A stretch of 22,159 nt of DNA from Fimenecus sp964457415 (GTDB taxonomy: Bacteria; Bacillota; Clostridia; Oscillospirales; Acutalibacteraceae): NCBI GenBank assembly GCA_964457415.1, contig CAYWFB010000027.1, positions 1-22,159 on the forward strand, in the 5' to 3' direction. Numbering within the stretch: position 1 is the stretch's first letter; each line of letters starts with the position of its first letter. Made by a program: the position numbers and the translations under genes. The notes beneath the pieces are model-generated. The model was given only the letters and a program-made list of their open reading frames with translations, made no database searches and was not told the origin of the DNA. Of the stretch, positions 7,125 through 14,394 are shown one piece after another.

Positions 7125-8630
7125 TTACTTGCCCTGCCTTTCGTCGTATTCCTTTAAATATTTCTGTGCGAAAAAGGCGTCAGATTCATAGGGCTCTGAA
7201 TTCAAACCTCTTTTTTGGTGAGTTTCGGCACCCTTACCTGCAAGAATTATTACGCTTTCGCCATTCACATCTTCAATAGCAGTTTTTATTGCTTCGCCAC
7301 GGTCGAGAATTATTTTATATTTATCCTTACCGCCCACGCCCTCAACATATTCTGCAATCACCTTGCAGATGTCAGCAAGATTTTCTTCCGCAGGGTCATC
7401 CTCTGTGATATAAATGAAATCTGCAAGTTTTCCGCTGACTTCGCCCATATCTTTTCGGCGTATTATCGCCTTGTTGCCGGGGCAACCGAATACAATGGAA
7501 ACGTGACGGTTGGGATATTCACGACGAACAGATTCAAAAATATTTTCAAAGCTCAATTTATTGTGAGCGTAGTCCACGATTACGGTGATTTTCTTGTCCT
7601 TGCTTTCGTAGACTTCCATTCTGCCTGCGGTACGGGATTTATAAAGTCCTGTGCGAATTGTTTCAACACTTATTCCTAGCTTTTCGCAAACTGCAATTGC
7701 ACAAAGTGCGTTGCTCACATTGAAAAGTCCGGGGATTGACAAAGTGAATTCCTCGTCAAAGGTCTTTGTCTTAACTGAGAAAATTGTATTCGAGCCGTCT
7801 TTTCTTATGTTGTAGCCGTAAACATCGGCATTTTCGTTCTGCGTACTGAATGTAATTACCTCGGGAGCATTTTTTGACGCCTTGATTACATCTTCACTCT
7901 TATCGGAATCAAGATTTATAACCGCTGTTTTGCATTGTGAGAATAACTTCATTTTAGAGTTGAAATAATCTTCAAAATCAGGGTGTTCAACCGCACTGAT
8001 ATGGTCGATACCTATATTGAGATAACAACCGAATTGGAACTGCACACCTGCTGTTCTGCCATATTTCAAGGCTTGCGAAGAAACCTCCATTGTGAAAAGT
8101 GAAAGTCCGCTTTTTACCGCGTTGTCAAAGTGCTTGTGTAATTCAAAGGGCTCGGGAGTGGTAAGTGTACTCTCTTCATTGACCACACCGTCATATATTT
8201 CAAGAGTTGACATAAGACCGCTCTTTTTACCCGTATCCTTTAAATGCTCGTCGAAAATATATTTTAAGAAATATGCAGTTGTGCTTTTACCCTTTGTGCC
8301 CGTAATTCCCACAAGGTTTAAATGTTGCCACGCATTGCCGTAGAAGAAATTTGCCATCAAATACATAGCCTTGCGGATATCGGAAACGAGAATACAGGGT
8401 GCATTGACATCATATTTTTGTGTTGAAACATAAGCAACAGAGCCTTTATTTAAAGCGTCGCACAAAAATTGCTCTTTAAAATGCGCGCCCTTGCACAAAA
8501 ACAAGGTGTTGGGTTTTATATCACGGGAATTATATGAAATATAGCCGATTTCTGCATTTTCATCGCAGTCAGCCTCAACGAATACTCCGTTAGCTTTAAA
8601 AAGCTTTATGAAATCCTTTAATTTAAACAT
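7125..8630 (-). CDS. MurE-type UDP-MurNAc-dipeptide amino-acid ligase
   Basis: 501 residues with the three Mur-ligase domains. The UDP-binding domain has YNSRDIKPNTLFLCKG (33-48). The ATPase domain has GTKGKST (111-117), TTPEP (157-161), EVSSQAL (182-188) and the carbamylated-Lys position K226 in NSKMKLF. The C-terminal domain has DYAHN (353-357), CPGNK then RRKDMG, and AGKGAETHQK. MurE adds the third stem-peptide residue to UDP-MurNAc-L-Ala-D-Glu. The specificity loop reads DDPA (411-414). Meso-DAP enzymes have DNPR and L-Lys enzymes DNPA or DDPN, so this looks like a Lys-type or unusual-substrate ligase. The ATG at 8630 is preferred over in-frame GTG/TTG at 8639/8642 because GGTG is suitably placed only for it. 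It heads the unit with the 65-residue gene, symporter and phosphoesterase. No other dcw gene is adjacent, so it may be a second MurE. Confidence 0.88.
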   Translation of the reverse strand: MFKLKDFIKLFKANGVFVEADCDENAEIGYISYNSRDIKPNTLFLCKGAHFKEQFLCDALNKGSVAYVSTQKYDVNAPCILVSDIRKAMYLMANFFYGNAWQHLNLVGITGTKGKSTTAYFLKYIFDEHLKDTGKKSGLMSTLEIYDGVVNEESTLTTPEPFELHKHFDNAVKSGLSLFTMEVSSQALKYGRTAGVQFQFGCYLNIGIDHISAVEHPDFEDYFNSKMKLFSQCKTAVINLDSDKSEDVIKASKNAPEVITFSTQNENADVYGYNIRKDGSNTIFSVKTKTFDEEFTLSIPGLFNVSNALCAIAVCEKLGISVETIRTGLYKSRTAGRMEVYESKDKKITVIVDYAHNKLSFENIFESVRREYPNRHVSIVFGCPGNKAIIRRKDMGEVSGKLADFIYITEDDPAEENLADICKVIAEYVEGVGGKDKYKIILDRGEAIKTAIEDVNGESVIILAGKGAETHQKRGLNSEPYESDAFFAQKYLKEYDERQGK

Positions 8631-8661
8631 TCCATTCACCAAAATTTGTATAATAATCTAA

Positions 8662-8688
8662 ATTATATGATAACATAATCATAGACAA
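8662..8688 (-). promoter_or_regulatory. Candidate promoter of the MurE-type operon
   Basis: The minus strand has TTGTCT (8683-8688), a short 15-base spacer, and a consensus TATAAT (8662-8667), about 32 bases before the chosen ATG. The -10 is perfect; the spacer is shorter than the usual 17. Confidence 0.4.
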
Positions 8689-8730
8689 TATGCAATTAAA
8701 AATTCACGCAGAAAACAATATAAATACACA

Positions 8731-8757
8731 CAAAAAACCTCCCTCTGACGAGGGAGG
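8731..8757 (-). terminator. Terminator of the galM-like to yfbR operon
   Basis: CCTCCCTC (8738-8745) and GAGGGAGG (8750-8757) form a perfect 8-base G/C-rich stem with loop TGAC. On the minus strand it is followed by six T residues (plus-strand A run 8732-8737). It lies about 90 bases past the yfbR stop and upstream of the MurE-type promoter, so it separates the two operons. It is also the first arm of a composite repeat. Confidence 0.8.
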
Positions 8758-8847
8758 TGGCAAAACGAAGTTTTGACGGAGGGAGAGAAAACGGGAGATT
8801 CGTGAATCGCCCCTACAATTTTGCGCTTTACGCTTTGCATTTTGCAC
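8738..8847. repeat. Composite palindromic intergenic repeat
   Basis: Four motifs lie back to back in about 110 bases: the CCTCCCTC/GAGGGAGG hairpin; CAAAAC-GAA-GTTTTG (8761-8775) followed by GACGGAGGGAG, which can also pair with the first arm; CGGGA-GATTC-GT-GAATC-GCCCC (8792-8813); and a run of near-repeats GCGCTTTACGCTTTGCATTTTGCA ending just before the yfbR stop, the longest unit being under 12 bases. From memory such modules recur between genes in Clostridia genomes, which would make this a stack of mobile or REP-like elements. No coding capacity is seen. Confidence 0.65.
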
Positions 8848-9435
8848 TTATTTCTTCATCTGGTCGAGGGTTTTCTCAAATGAGGGGAGGAATTCTTCTG
8901 TAAAGATTTTAAGTTCTTCGCAATCAAGCTTATCCATTGATTTGAGCAGAGCTTTTTCCGCCTCACAGAATTCGCCGTTGCCCGCTTTGCGCTCTTCAAT
9001 GCACTTTAAATATCCGCTGATTTTATCGGCTGCTTTAACCAATTTCCAAAGCTCTTTATCATCACTTTTCTTCTTGAAAAGCGGCTCATAAGAGGGCAAT
9101 AAATCCTCGGGAAGCATTGAAAGCAACTGCTTTGATGCGCTTTTTTCAACCGCTCTGTATGCCTCTTTGGTTTCTACACTGTAATACTTTACGGGAGTGG
9201 GCAAATCACCCGTGATGATTTCGGGCGTGTCGTGATAAAGCCCCAAAAGTGATGCTCTTTCACAGTTATAATTTTTGCCCAATCTCTCGTTACCGATTAC
9301 TGCAAGGGCATAGCAAAGCTGTGCCACCTCGGCGGAATGCTCGCTCAAGGTTTCATATCTTGTATTTCGCATCAACGCCCAACGATTTATGTATTTGGTG
9401 CGTGACGTGAAAGCAAAAAAGTCGTTTTTACCCAT
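8848..9435 (-). CDS. yfbR: YfbR-type HD-domain 5'-deoxynucleotidase
   Basis: 195 residues that align without gaps through the active site to E. coli YfbR, which removes the 5' phosphate from deoxyribonucleoside monophosphates. The matching positions are R18 and W19 in INRWALMRN, H33 in SEHS, H68 and D69 of the HD pair, E72, D77 in TGDLPTPVKYY (75-85), and D137 in KAADKISGYLKC. These make the metal site and the deoxyribose-selecting pocket complete. It acts in the cytoplasm in deoxynucleotide salvage and pool control. The ATG overlaps the dCMP deaminase stop by one base (TAATG), with GAGGAT as ribosome site, so the two are translationally coupled. It is the last gene of a five-gene operon. Confidence 0.93.
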   Translation of the reverse strand: MGKNDFFAFTSRTKYINRWALMRNTRYETLSEHSAEVAQLCYALAVIGNERLGKNYNCERASLLGLYHDTPEIITGDLPTPVKYYSVETKEAYRAVEKSASKQLLSMLPEDLLPSYEPLFKKKSDDKELWKLVKAADKISGYLKCIEERKAGNGEFCEAEKALLKSMDKLDCEELKIFTEEFLPSFEKTLDQMKK

Positions 9436-9932
9436 TAAATATCCTCTTCCTTAAAGCTGATTTTCAGCTCGTCACGGCTTAAAGTAATTTTCTTGTATTT
9501 AACCCCTGCCGCGTCAAACATTCTGCGGGATACACGGTTACCAACAGTATCCTTATACTTGTCAGAAATATAAATAACCTCTTTGATTCCGCTTTGAATA
9601 ATCGCCTTTGCACATTCGTTACAGGGGAAAAGTGCTACATAAATTTTGCACCCACTTAAATTTCTGCCGCCGTTGTTGAGAATTGCATTGAGCTCGGCGT
9701 GACAAACATAAGGATATTTTGTGTCGAATTCATCACCTGTTCTGTCCCAGGGGAATTCGTCATCATTACATCCGTGGGGGAAACCGTTGTAGCCTACTGA
9801 CATAATCTTGTTGTTATTATCAACGATGCAAGCGCCTACCTGTGTGTTGGGGTCCTTGCTTCTGTATGAAGAAAGCAAAGCAATACCCATAAAATATTCG
9901 TCCCAAGAAATAAAATCTTCTCTTTTAGCCAT
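9435..9932 (-). CDS. comEB: dCMP deaminase (ComEB-type)
   Basis: 165 residues of the zinc-dependent cytidine/deoxycytidylate deaminase family. HAE (78-80) supplies the zinc His and catalytic Glu and PCNEC (103-107) the two zinc Cys. SKDPNTQVGACIVD (25-38) and GYNGFPHGCND (47-57) are typical of dCMP deaminases rather than tRNA or cytidine deaminases. It converts dCMP to dUMP, a route to thymidylate. The 5' end overlaps rarA by 8 bases and the 3' end overlaps yfbR by one, giving strong translational coupling. GGAG and AAGGA motifs precede the ATG. The next gene, a dNMP phosphatase, could act on the same pool. The gene name follows the Gram-positive competence-operon homolog; no competence genes are beside it here. 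Confidence 0.93.
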   Translation of the reverse strand: MAKREDFISWDEYFMGIALLSSYRSKDPNTQVGACIVDNNNKIMSVGYNGFPHGCNDDEFPWDRTGDEFDTKYPYVCHAELNAILNNGGRNLSGCKIYVALFPCNECAKAIIQSGIKEVIYISDKYKDTVGNRVSRRMFDAAGVKYKKITLSRDELKISFKEEDI

Positions 9933-11202
9933 TTCCTTTTTCTCCTTTTATTTTATCCCAATATACTTTTGCCATTTGTTCGTTTTTGTTGTCGCCGAAT
10001 TCGTAATATTTTTTATCTTTAATCGCATCGGGCAAGTACTGTTGTTTTACCCAATGGTTAGGATACATATGAGGATACAGATAATTCTGCCCCTTAACCT
10101 CTGCATCTTCACCGTCAAAATGCTTGTTTTGAAGCTGACGAGGAATTTTACCGTAATTTCCCTTGCGAACATCGTCAAGGGCGGCGAAAATACCGTCGTG
10201 TCCCGTAACGGATTTCGGACTTGTAGCCACAAGCACCACCGCGTCGCCGAGGGGAATTGCCGCTTCGGGCATACCAACCTGCATTGCAATATCGCAAGCG
10301 GATTTCACGATTGGCAAAATCTGCGGATAAGCAAGACCAACATCTTCACTTGCACAAACCAAAAGTCTGCGGATTGCCGAAACCATATCCCCTGCCTCTA
10401 AAAGCCTTGCAAGATAATGCAGTGCGGCGTCGGGGTCACTTCCTCGCATACTCTTCTGATAAGCAGAAAGAATGTCGTAATGCTCATCACCGAATTTGTC
10501 GTATCGGAAGGTGTTTTTCATTGTAAGACTGCCCGCATTTTCAAGAGTGATTACTCGCTCACCGTCAATTACGGGTGCAGAGAGCACGCAGAGTTCAACA
10601 AAATTGAGAGATTTTCTCACGTCACCGCCACAGGCAACTGCGATATGCTCATAAACCTCGTCTTCAATTTTAAAGGGAGTTTCAAATTCGCTTTGCAAGA
10701 AATCAAAGGCTCGTTTTACCGCGGGAACAATATCCTCTGGAGTAACGGACTTGAATTCAAACACCGTGCAACGCGAAAGCACCGCAGAGTAAATATAAAA
10801 ATACGGATTTTCAGTAGTCGAGGCAATCAAAGTAATCTGACCGCTTTCAATGTATTCGAGAAGTGACTGCTGTTGCTTTTTGTTAAAATACTGAATTTCA
10901 TCAAGATATAAAAGTATGCCGTTTGGCGCGGCAAAGGTGTCAAGCTCACCGACAATCGCCTTTATATCTGCCGTGCTTGCATTTGTGCCGTTGATATGGT
11001 GCAGTTTTCTGTTTGTGTTTTTTGCGATTATTCGGGCGAGTGTGGTTTTGCCCGTGCCCGAGGGACCATAAAAAATCAAGTTGGGCAAATACCCCGACTC
11101 CACAATATTGCGGAGAGGCATATTTTCACCCAAAAGGTGTTTTTGACCAACCATATCGTCTATGGTCTGCGGACGAAGTCTGTCCGCCAAGGGTGTTGAC
11201 AT
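9925..11202 (-). CDS. rarA: RarA (MgsA/Mgs1 family) replication-associated AAA+ ATPase
   Basis: 425 residues of the clamp-loader-like AAA+ family that acts at stalled replication forks. The N-terminal ADRLRPQTIDDMVGQKHLLG (6-25) is the family hallmark. Walker A is GPSGTGKTT (46-54), Walker B LLYLDEIQ (97-104), sensor 1 STTENP (128-133), and SRC (143-145) carries the putative arginine finger. The C-terminal half has the MRGSDPDAALHYLARLLEAG region of the tetramerisation domain. Length is normal. AAGGAGGGG precedes the ATG. It lies 12 bases after the HAD gene and overlaps the dCMP deaminase by 8 bases, which suggests fork maintenance and nucleotide supply are co-expressed. It is distinct from methylglyoxal synthase, which shares the name mgsA. 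Confidence 0.95.
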   Translation of the reverse strand: MSTPLADRLRPQTIDDMVGQKHLLGENMPLRNIVESGYLPNLIFYGPSGTGKTTLARIIAKNTNRKLHHINGTNASTADIKAIVGELDTFAAPNGILLYLDEIQYFNKKQQQSLLEYIESGQITLIASTTENPYFYIYSAVLSRCTVFEFKSVTPEDIVPAVKRAFDFLQSEFETPFKIEDEVYEHIAVACGGDVRKSLNFVELCVLSAPVIDGERVITLENAGSLTMKNTFRYDKFGDEHYDILSAYQKSMRGSDPDAALHYLARLLEAGDMVSAIRRLLVCASEDVGLAYPQILPIVKSACDIAMQVGMPEAAIPLGDAVVLVATSPKSVTGHDGIFAALDDVRKGNYGKIPRQLQNKHFDGEDAEVKGQNYLYPHMYPNHWVKQQYLPDAIKDKKYYEFGDNKNEQMAKVYWDKIKGEKGNG

Positions 11203-11214
11203 TTTTACCCCTCC

Positions 11215-11859
11215 TTACAAAATATTGAATATATCCATTGGTTCTTCAATTATATATTCGGCGTTATATTCCTCAAAATCCTCTTTTGTGCCGAAGCCGT
11301 AAAGCACCGCACAGCAAGGAAGCCCCACCTCGTGAGCACCCACAATGTCAAATCGGGTATCGCCCACCATAAGAGTATTTGTCAAATCCCCGCCAAGAGT
11401 TTTCATTGCGGTTTCAACCACCATTGCTTTACTCTCTTTGATATTGTCAAAGGCGGTTGCGCCGATGTGGTCAAAATATTTTGTTATTCCAAGATGGTCA
11501 CAAATATCTTTTACAAATTTAATGGGCTTTGAAGATGCGGTTGCAAGCACATAGCCCTGCTTTTTCAATTCTTCAAGCATTTCAATAACACCATCATACA
11601 AAGCACATTCAAGATAACCTTTAACTCTGTAACGCTCGCGATATTTCTCAGTCATTTCAAGACAATGCTTGTCGTCAAATCCGCAGAATTCAGTAAAGCT
11701 GTAATGAATGGGCGGACCTATGAATTTTCTTAAATCTTCCGTTGACGGAGCCTCGTGACCATAAGACTCAAAAGCATAAATAAGGCTTTTGAAAATACCC
11801 TCTGACGAGTTGGTAAGTGTGCCGTCAAAATCGAATAAAATGTATTTAAAATTACTCAT
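11215..11859 (-). CDS. HAD-superfamily phosphatase, phosphoglycolate phosphatase/PpaX-like
   Basis: 214 residues with the four HAD motifs: DFDGTLTNS (10-18, nucleophile D10 and acid D12), ATASSKP (106-112), Lys144 in KESKAM, and VGDTRFDIVGA (165-175). Residues 15-85 form the alpha-helical cap of subfamily I. It resembles Gph, PpaX and the YihX/PgmB neighbourhood; the lone cap and the motif ATASSKP are common in phosphoglycolate phosphatase-like proteins that act on small sugar phosphates or pyrophosphate. It begins inside the 3' end of the epimerase-like gene (8-base overlap), with AGGAGTATG lying a little far upstream, so coupled translation is likely. The substrate cannot be decided from sequence. 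Confidence 0.88.
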   Translation of the reverse strand: MSNFKYILFDFDGTLTNSSEGIFKSLIYAFESYGHEAPSTEDLRKFIGPPIHYSFTEFCGFDDKHCLEMTEKYRERYRVKGYLECALYDGVIEMLEELKKQGYVLATASSKPIKFVKDICDHLGITKYFDHIGATAFDNIKESKAMVVETAMKTLGGDLTNTLMVGDTRFDIVGAHEVGLPCCAVLYGFGTKEDFEEYNAEYIIEEPMDIFNIL

Positions 11860-12697
11860 TGATGATTATTTCATACTCCTTGTACCATTTTTCGCCCACG
11901 GCGAGAGTGTTCCCCCATTCTCTTTGGGTAATATCACCCTCAAAATCCTCTGCGTCACATCTGCCATACCATGGCTCAATACAAACAAAAGGTGCATTTT
12001 TCTTTGCAGGTGACCAGATACCGAAAACTTCAGCATCAAATTTAACTGTCAGATATTTTTTATCATTATTAATTAAAGAAATTTCGTTCACACCACTGTT
12101 TTCAATAACAAGTGCGTCATTATCGAAAATCTTATCATGAAGAACAAAAGAATTTGCAACATCATATTTTTGTGCAGTATAAAGTCCGTCAGCGTTGAGA
12201 AGATTATATTTGATATTTTCGCCATTCATTGTAAGTACAGTTTCGCCCTTATTGCAATAAAATGCGGGATGTGCACCGATTGAAAAATAAATTGTTTTAT
12301 CATCTATGTTTTCTACATTCCAGCCCACAATGATTTTATCATTTGCAAGTTCAAATGAACAAATCAGACGGAATTTAAAGGGATATTTTTTGAGTGTTTC
12401 TTCACTGCTTGTCAATTCAAATGAAATTTTATTTTCTGTTTTTTCAAGGAGAGTGAATTCGCTGTCTCTTGCAAATCCGTGCTGACCGAGTGTGTATTCT
12501 ACGCCGTTATATGTAGTCTTGCAATCTCTGTATTTGCCAACAACGGGGAACAAAACAGGACTTTTTCTGCCCCAATATTCCGGGTCGCCCTGCCAGAGCA
12601 TTTCGCGACGCTCATCTTTTCTGTAAATTGAAGAAAGCTCAGCACCGTGGGTATCAACGGCAATCTTCAAAATATCGTTTTCAAGATAACACAACAT
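11852..12697 (-). CDS. Aldose 1-epimerase family protein (LacX/YeaD-like)
   Basis: 281 residues of the galactose-mutarotase fold, closer to the short LacX branch than to classical GalM. Likely catalytic residues are visible: His73 in GQHGFARDSEF, His143 in GAHPAFYC, and the general base Glu241 in CIEPWYGR. Such proteins interconvert alpha and beta anomers of hexoses or hexose phosphates in the cytoplasm. AAGGAG is well spaced before the ATG, and a clear promoter lies upstream, making this the first gene of the operon with the HAD phosphatase, rarA, comEB and yfbR. Its overlap with the HAD gene (8 bases) suggests a functional link, such as handling the same sugar phosphate. The specific sugar is unknown. 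Confidence 0.87.
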   Translation of the reverse strand: MLCYLENDILKIAVDTHGAELSSIYRKDERREMLWQGDPEYWGRKSPVLFPVVGKYRDCKTTYNGVEYTLGQHGFARDSEFTLLEKTENKISFELTSSEETLKKYPFKFRLICSFELANDKIIVGWNVENIDDKTIYFSIGAHPAFYCNKGETVLTMNGENIKYNLLNADGLYTAQKYDVANSFVLHDKIFDNDALVIENSGVNEISLINNDKKYLTVKFDAEVFGIWSPAKKNAPFVCIEPWYGRCDAEDFEGDITQREWGNTLAVGEKWYKEYEIIINE

Positions 12698-12718
12698 AAA
12701 AGCAACTCCTTTGAAATG

Positions 12719-12741
12719 GGCTCCCCCTCAAGGGTGGAGCC
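12719..12741. repeat. Hairpin in the 5' leader of the epimerase-like gene
   Basis: GGCTCC-CCC-TCAA-GGG-T-GGAGCC folds into a 9-base stem with one bulge. It lies between the predicted transcript start (near 12749) and the AAGGAG site, so it will be in the mRNA leader. There is no U-tract, so it is not an intrinsic terminator. It resembles fragments of dispersed Clostridia repeats that I recall beginning GGCTCCCC. Confidence 0.6.
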
Positions 12742-12755
12742 TATAATTGAACTTT

Positions 12756-12784
12756 ATTATACAATAAAATAAATTCATATTCAA
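12756..12784 (-). promoter_or_regulatory. Promoter of the epimerase-like to yfbR operon
   Basis: The minus strand reads TTGAAT (12779-12784), a 17-base spacer and consensus TATAAT (12756-12761). It is the only promoter-like sequence between the divergent operons for this direction and implies a leader of about 52 bases. Confidence 0.65.
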
Positions 12785-12854
12785 CCAATTTACAAACATT
12801 TGTTTTGTGATAATAACTGAATTTTTCAAAATTTAAAAAAATCTTAAAAACCCC

Positions 12855-12883
12855 TTTTAATTTATATAAAATGGTGTTATACT
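12855..12883 (+). promoter_or_regulatory. Extended -10 promoter of murA
   Basis: TATACT (12878-12883) is preceded by TG one base upstream, a perfect extended -10 (TGTTATACT). A weak TTTTAA lies 17 bases before it. The leader to the TTG start is about 110 bases and A/T-rich, with no clear riboswitch fold. The whole 302-base gap 12698-12999 otherwise holds the opposing promoter and the hairpin at 12719-12741; I see no other gene there. Confidence 0.55.
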
Positions 12884-12999
12884 ATTAAAGGCGTTTGAGC
12901 ATTTTTGCAAAATTGTGTTTCAAATGTCGATTTTACGGCTTTTTTACTATATATTGTTGTTTTTTATTATATTATTCGATTTTTGGGAGGGAAGAGTCC

Positions 13000-14292
13000 T
13001 TGGAAAAAATCATAATAAACGGCGGCAACAGATTAACAGGCGAAGTTGAAATCAGCGGTGCCAAAAATGCTGTCGTTGCGATAATTCCGGCGACCATTCT
13101 CGCAGAGGGCGTTTGCAGAATTGAAAACATTCCCAACATCAGCGATGTTTCTGCAATGATTAAAATTCTTCGTTCTCTGGGTGCAGAAATAAAAATGATT
13201 AATAAAAGTACACTTGAGATTGACACCTCTCACATCCGTTCAAATGTTGTGGGTCACGATTTGTCAAAGCTTATGCGTGCTTCTTATTACTTTATCGGTG
13301 TTCTTCTTGGTCGTTTCAATCACGCAAAGGTTGCAATGCCAGGCGGTTGTCAGTTCGGTGTTCGTCCCATTGACCAGCACATTAAGGGCTTTGAGGCAAT
13401 CGGCGCAACCGTTTCAATGGAAGAAAACGCCATGGTAGACGTTAAGGCTGATAATCTTCTCGGCACATCTGTTTATTTTGACGTTGTTTCTGTCGGTGCT
13501 ACAATCAACCTTATGCTTGCCGCAGTAAAGGCAAAGGGTCTTACCGTTATTGAAAACGCGGCAAAAGAGCCCCACATTGTTGACCTTGCAAACTTCTTGA
13601 ACTCAATGGGTGCAGATGTTCGCGGTGCAGGTACTGACGTTATTAAAATTCGCGGGGTGGACAAGCTTCACGGTTGCGAATATACAATTATCCCCGACCA
13701 GATTGAAGCGGGAACATATATGGTAGCCGCTGCCGCAACACAGGGTGACGTGCTTATTAAAAATGTTATCCCCAAGCATCTTGAGTCAATTTCAGCAAAG
13801 CTTCTTGAATGCGGTGTTGTGGTTGAGGAATATGATGATTCTGTAAGAATTTTTTCGGATTGCCGTCCTAATCATTGCAGTATCAAAACAATGCCTCACC
13901 CGGGCTTTCCCACAGATATGCAACCCCAGATTACCGTTCTTCTTTCAATTGCAAGAGGTAACAGTATGGTAAGCGAGAGCGTGTGGGATAACCGTTTCCG
14001 TTATATCGACCAGCTTCTTCGTATGGGCGCAAACATTAAGGTTGACGGAAAATCCGCTTTTGTTGAGGGTGTTGACGGTCTTCAGGGTGCTCCCGTTAAG
14101 GCAGACGACCTTCGAGCAGGTGCGGCAATGGTAATTGCAGGGCTTGTGGCAAAGGGCACAACCGAGATTGAAGAAATTCACCACATTCAGCGCGGTTACG
14201 ACAATATTATTGAAAAATTACGCAGTCTTGGTGCGGATATTGAGCTTGTAACAGTTCCCGATGATACCAAAACCGTATTAAGCGTAGGTTAA
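13000..14292 (+). CDS. murA: UDP-N-acetylglucosamine 1-carboxyvinyltransferase
   Basis: First committed step of peptidoglycan synthesis: transfer of enolpyruvate from PEP to UDP-GlcNAc in the cytoplasm. From the TTG at 13000 it is 430 residues, the normal length. Lys22-Asn23 (GAKNA), the catalytic Cys117 in MPGGCQFGVRP, DVVSVGATINLMLAA (161-175), the conserved Asp306 in FPTDMQPQ and the C-terminal IQRGYDNIIEKLRSLGADI are all present. Cys117 is the residue modified by fosfomycin, so the enzyme should be drug-sensitive in principle. The TTG start is chosen because GGGAGGG (12985-12991) sits eight bases upstream and translation from there begins MEKIIINGG, the usual MurA N-terminus; the longer frame from 12895 adds an implausible hydrophobic leader. 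It is followed by a hairpin and walJ. Confidence 0.96.
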   Translation: MEKIIINGGNRLTGEVEISGAKNAVVAIIPATILAEGVCRIENIPNISDVSAMIKILRSLGAEIKMINKSTLEIDTSHIRSNVVGHDLSKLMRASYYFIGVLLGRFNHAKVAMPGGCQFGVRPIDQHIKGFEAIGATVSMEENAMVDVKADNLLGTSVYFDVVSVGATINLMLAAVKAKGLTVIENAAKEPHIVDLANFLNSMGADVRGAGTDVIKIRGVDKLHGCEYTIIPDQIEAGTYMVAAAATQGDVLIKNVIPKHLESISAKLLECGVVVEEYDDSVRIFSDCRPNHCSIKTMPHPGFPTDMQPQITVLLSIARGNSMVSESVWDNRFRYIDQLLRMGANIKVDGKSAFVEGVDGLQGAPVKADDLRAGAAMVIAGLVAKGTTEIEEIHHIQRGYDNIIEKLRSLGADIELVTVPDDTKTVLSVG

Positions 14293-14340
14293 TTTTAGTA
14301 ACCACTGATTAAACCTTGGTCACAATTTTCAGCGGCTACT

Positions 14341-14370
14341 TAGGGACGGTTTGAATACCGTCCCTATTTA
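14341..14370 (+). terminator. Hairpin between murA and walJ, possible terminator
   Basis: TAGGGACGGT (14341-14350) pairs perfectly with ACCGTCCCTA (14357-14366) around TTGAAT, followed by TTTATTT. The stem is strong but the T-tract is imperfect, so read-through into walJ is plausible. The inverted arrangement resembles the GGGAGATTC/GAATCGCCC module at 8793-8812, so it may be a related dispersed repeat. The ribosome site of walJ begins 17 bases after it. Confidence 0.6.
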
Positions 14371-14394
14371 TTTAATGAATTTGGGAGATAGATT

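Noticed and set aside
7215..7679. 154-codon open frame on the plus strand
   Set aside because: It lies wholly antisense to the MurE-type gene, has no ribosome site and its protein resembles no family; it is a shadow of that gene's codon use.
8643..8730. Small RNA gene upstream of the MurE-type operon
   Set aside because: Only a promoter-like sequence facing the operon is seen; no independent hairpin-terminator unit is present.
8738..8847. CRISPR-like repeat array
   Set aside because: The modules differ in sequence and length, have no regular spacers, and no cas gene is present.
9808..10401. 197-codon open frame on the plus strand
   Set aside because: Antisense to comEB and rarA, with no Shine-Dalgarno and composition typical of a reverse-strand shadow.
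12895..12999. Longer N-terminus for murA
   Set aside because: It would add 35 hydrophobic residues not found in MurA and begins beside the predicted transcript start; TTG at 13000 has a strong ribosome site.
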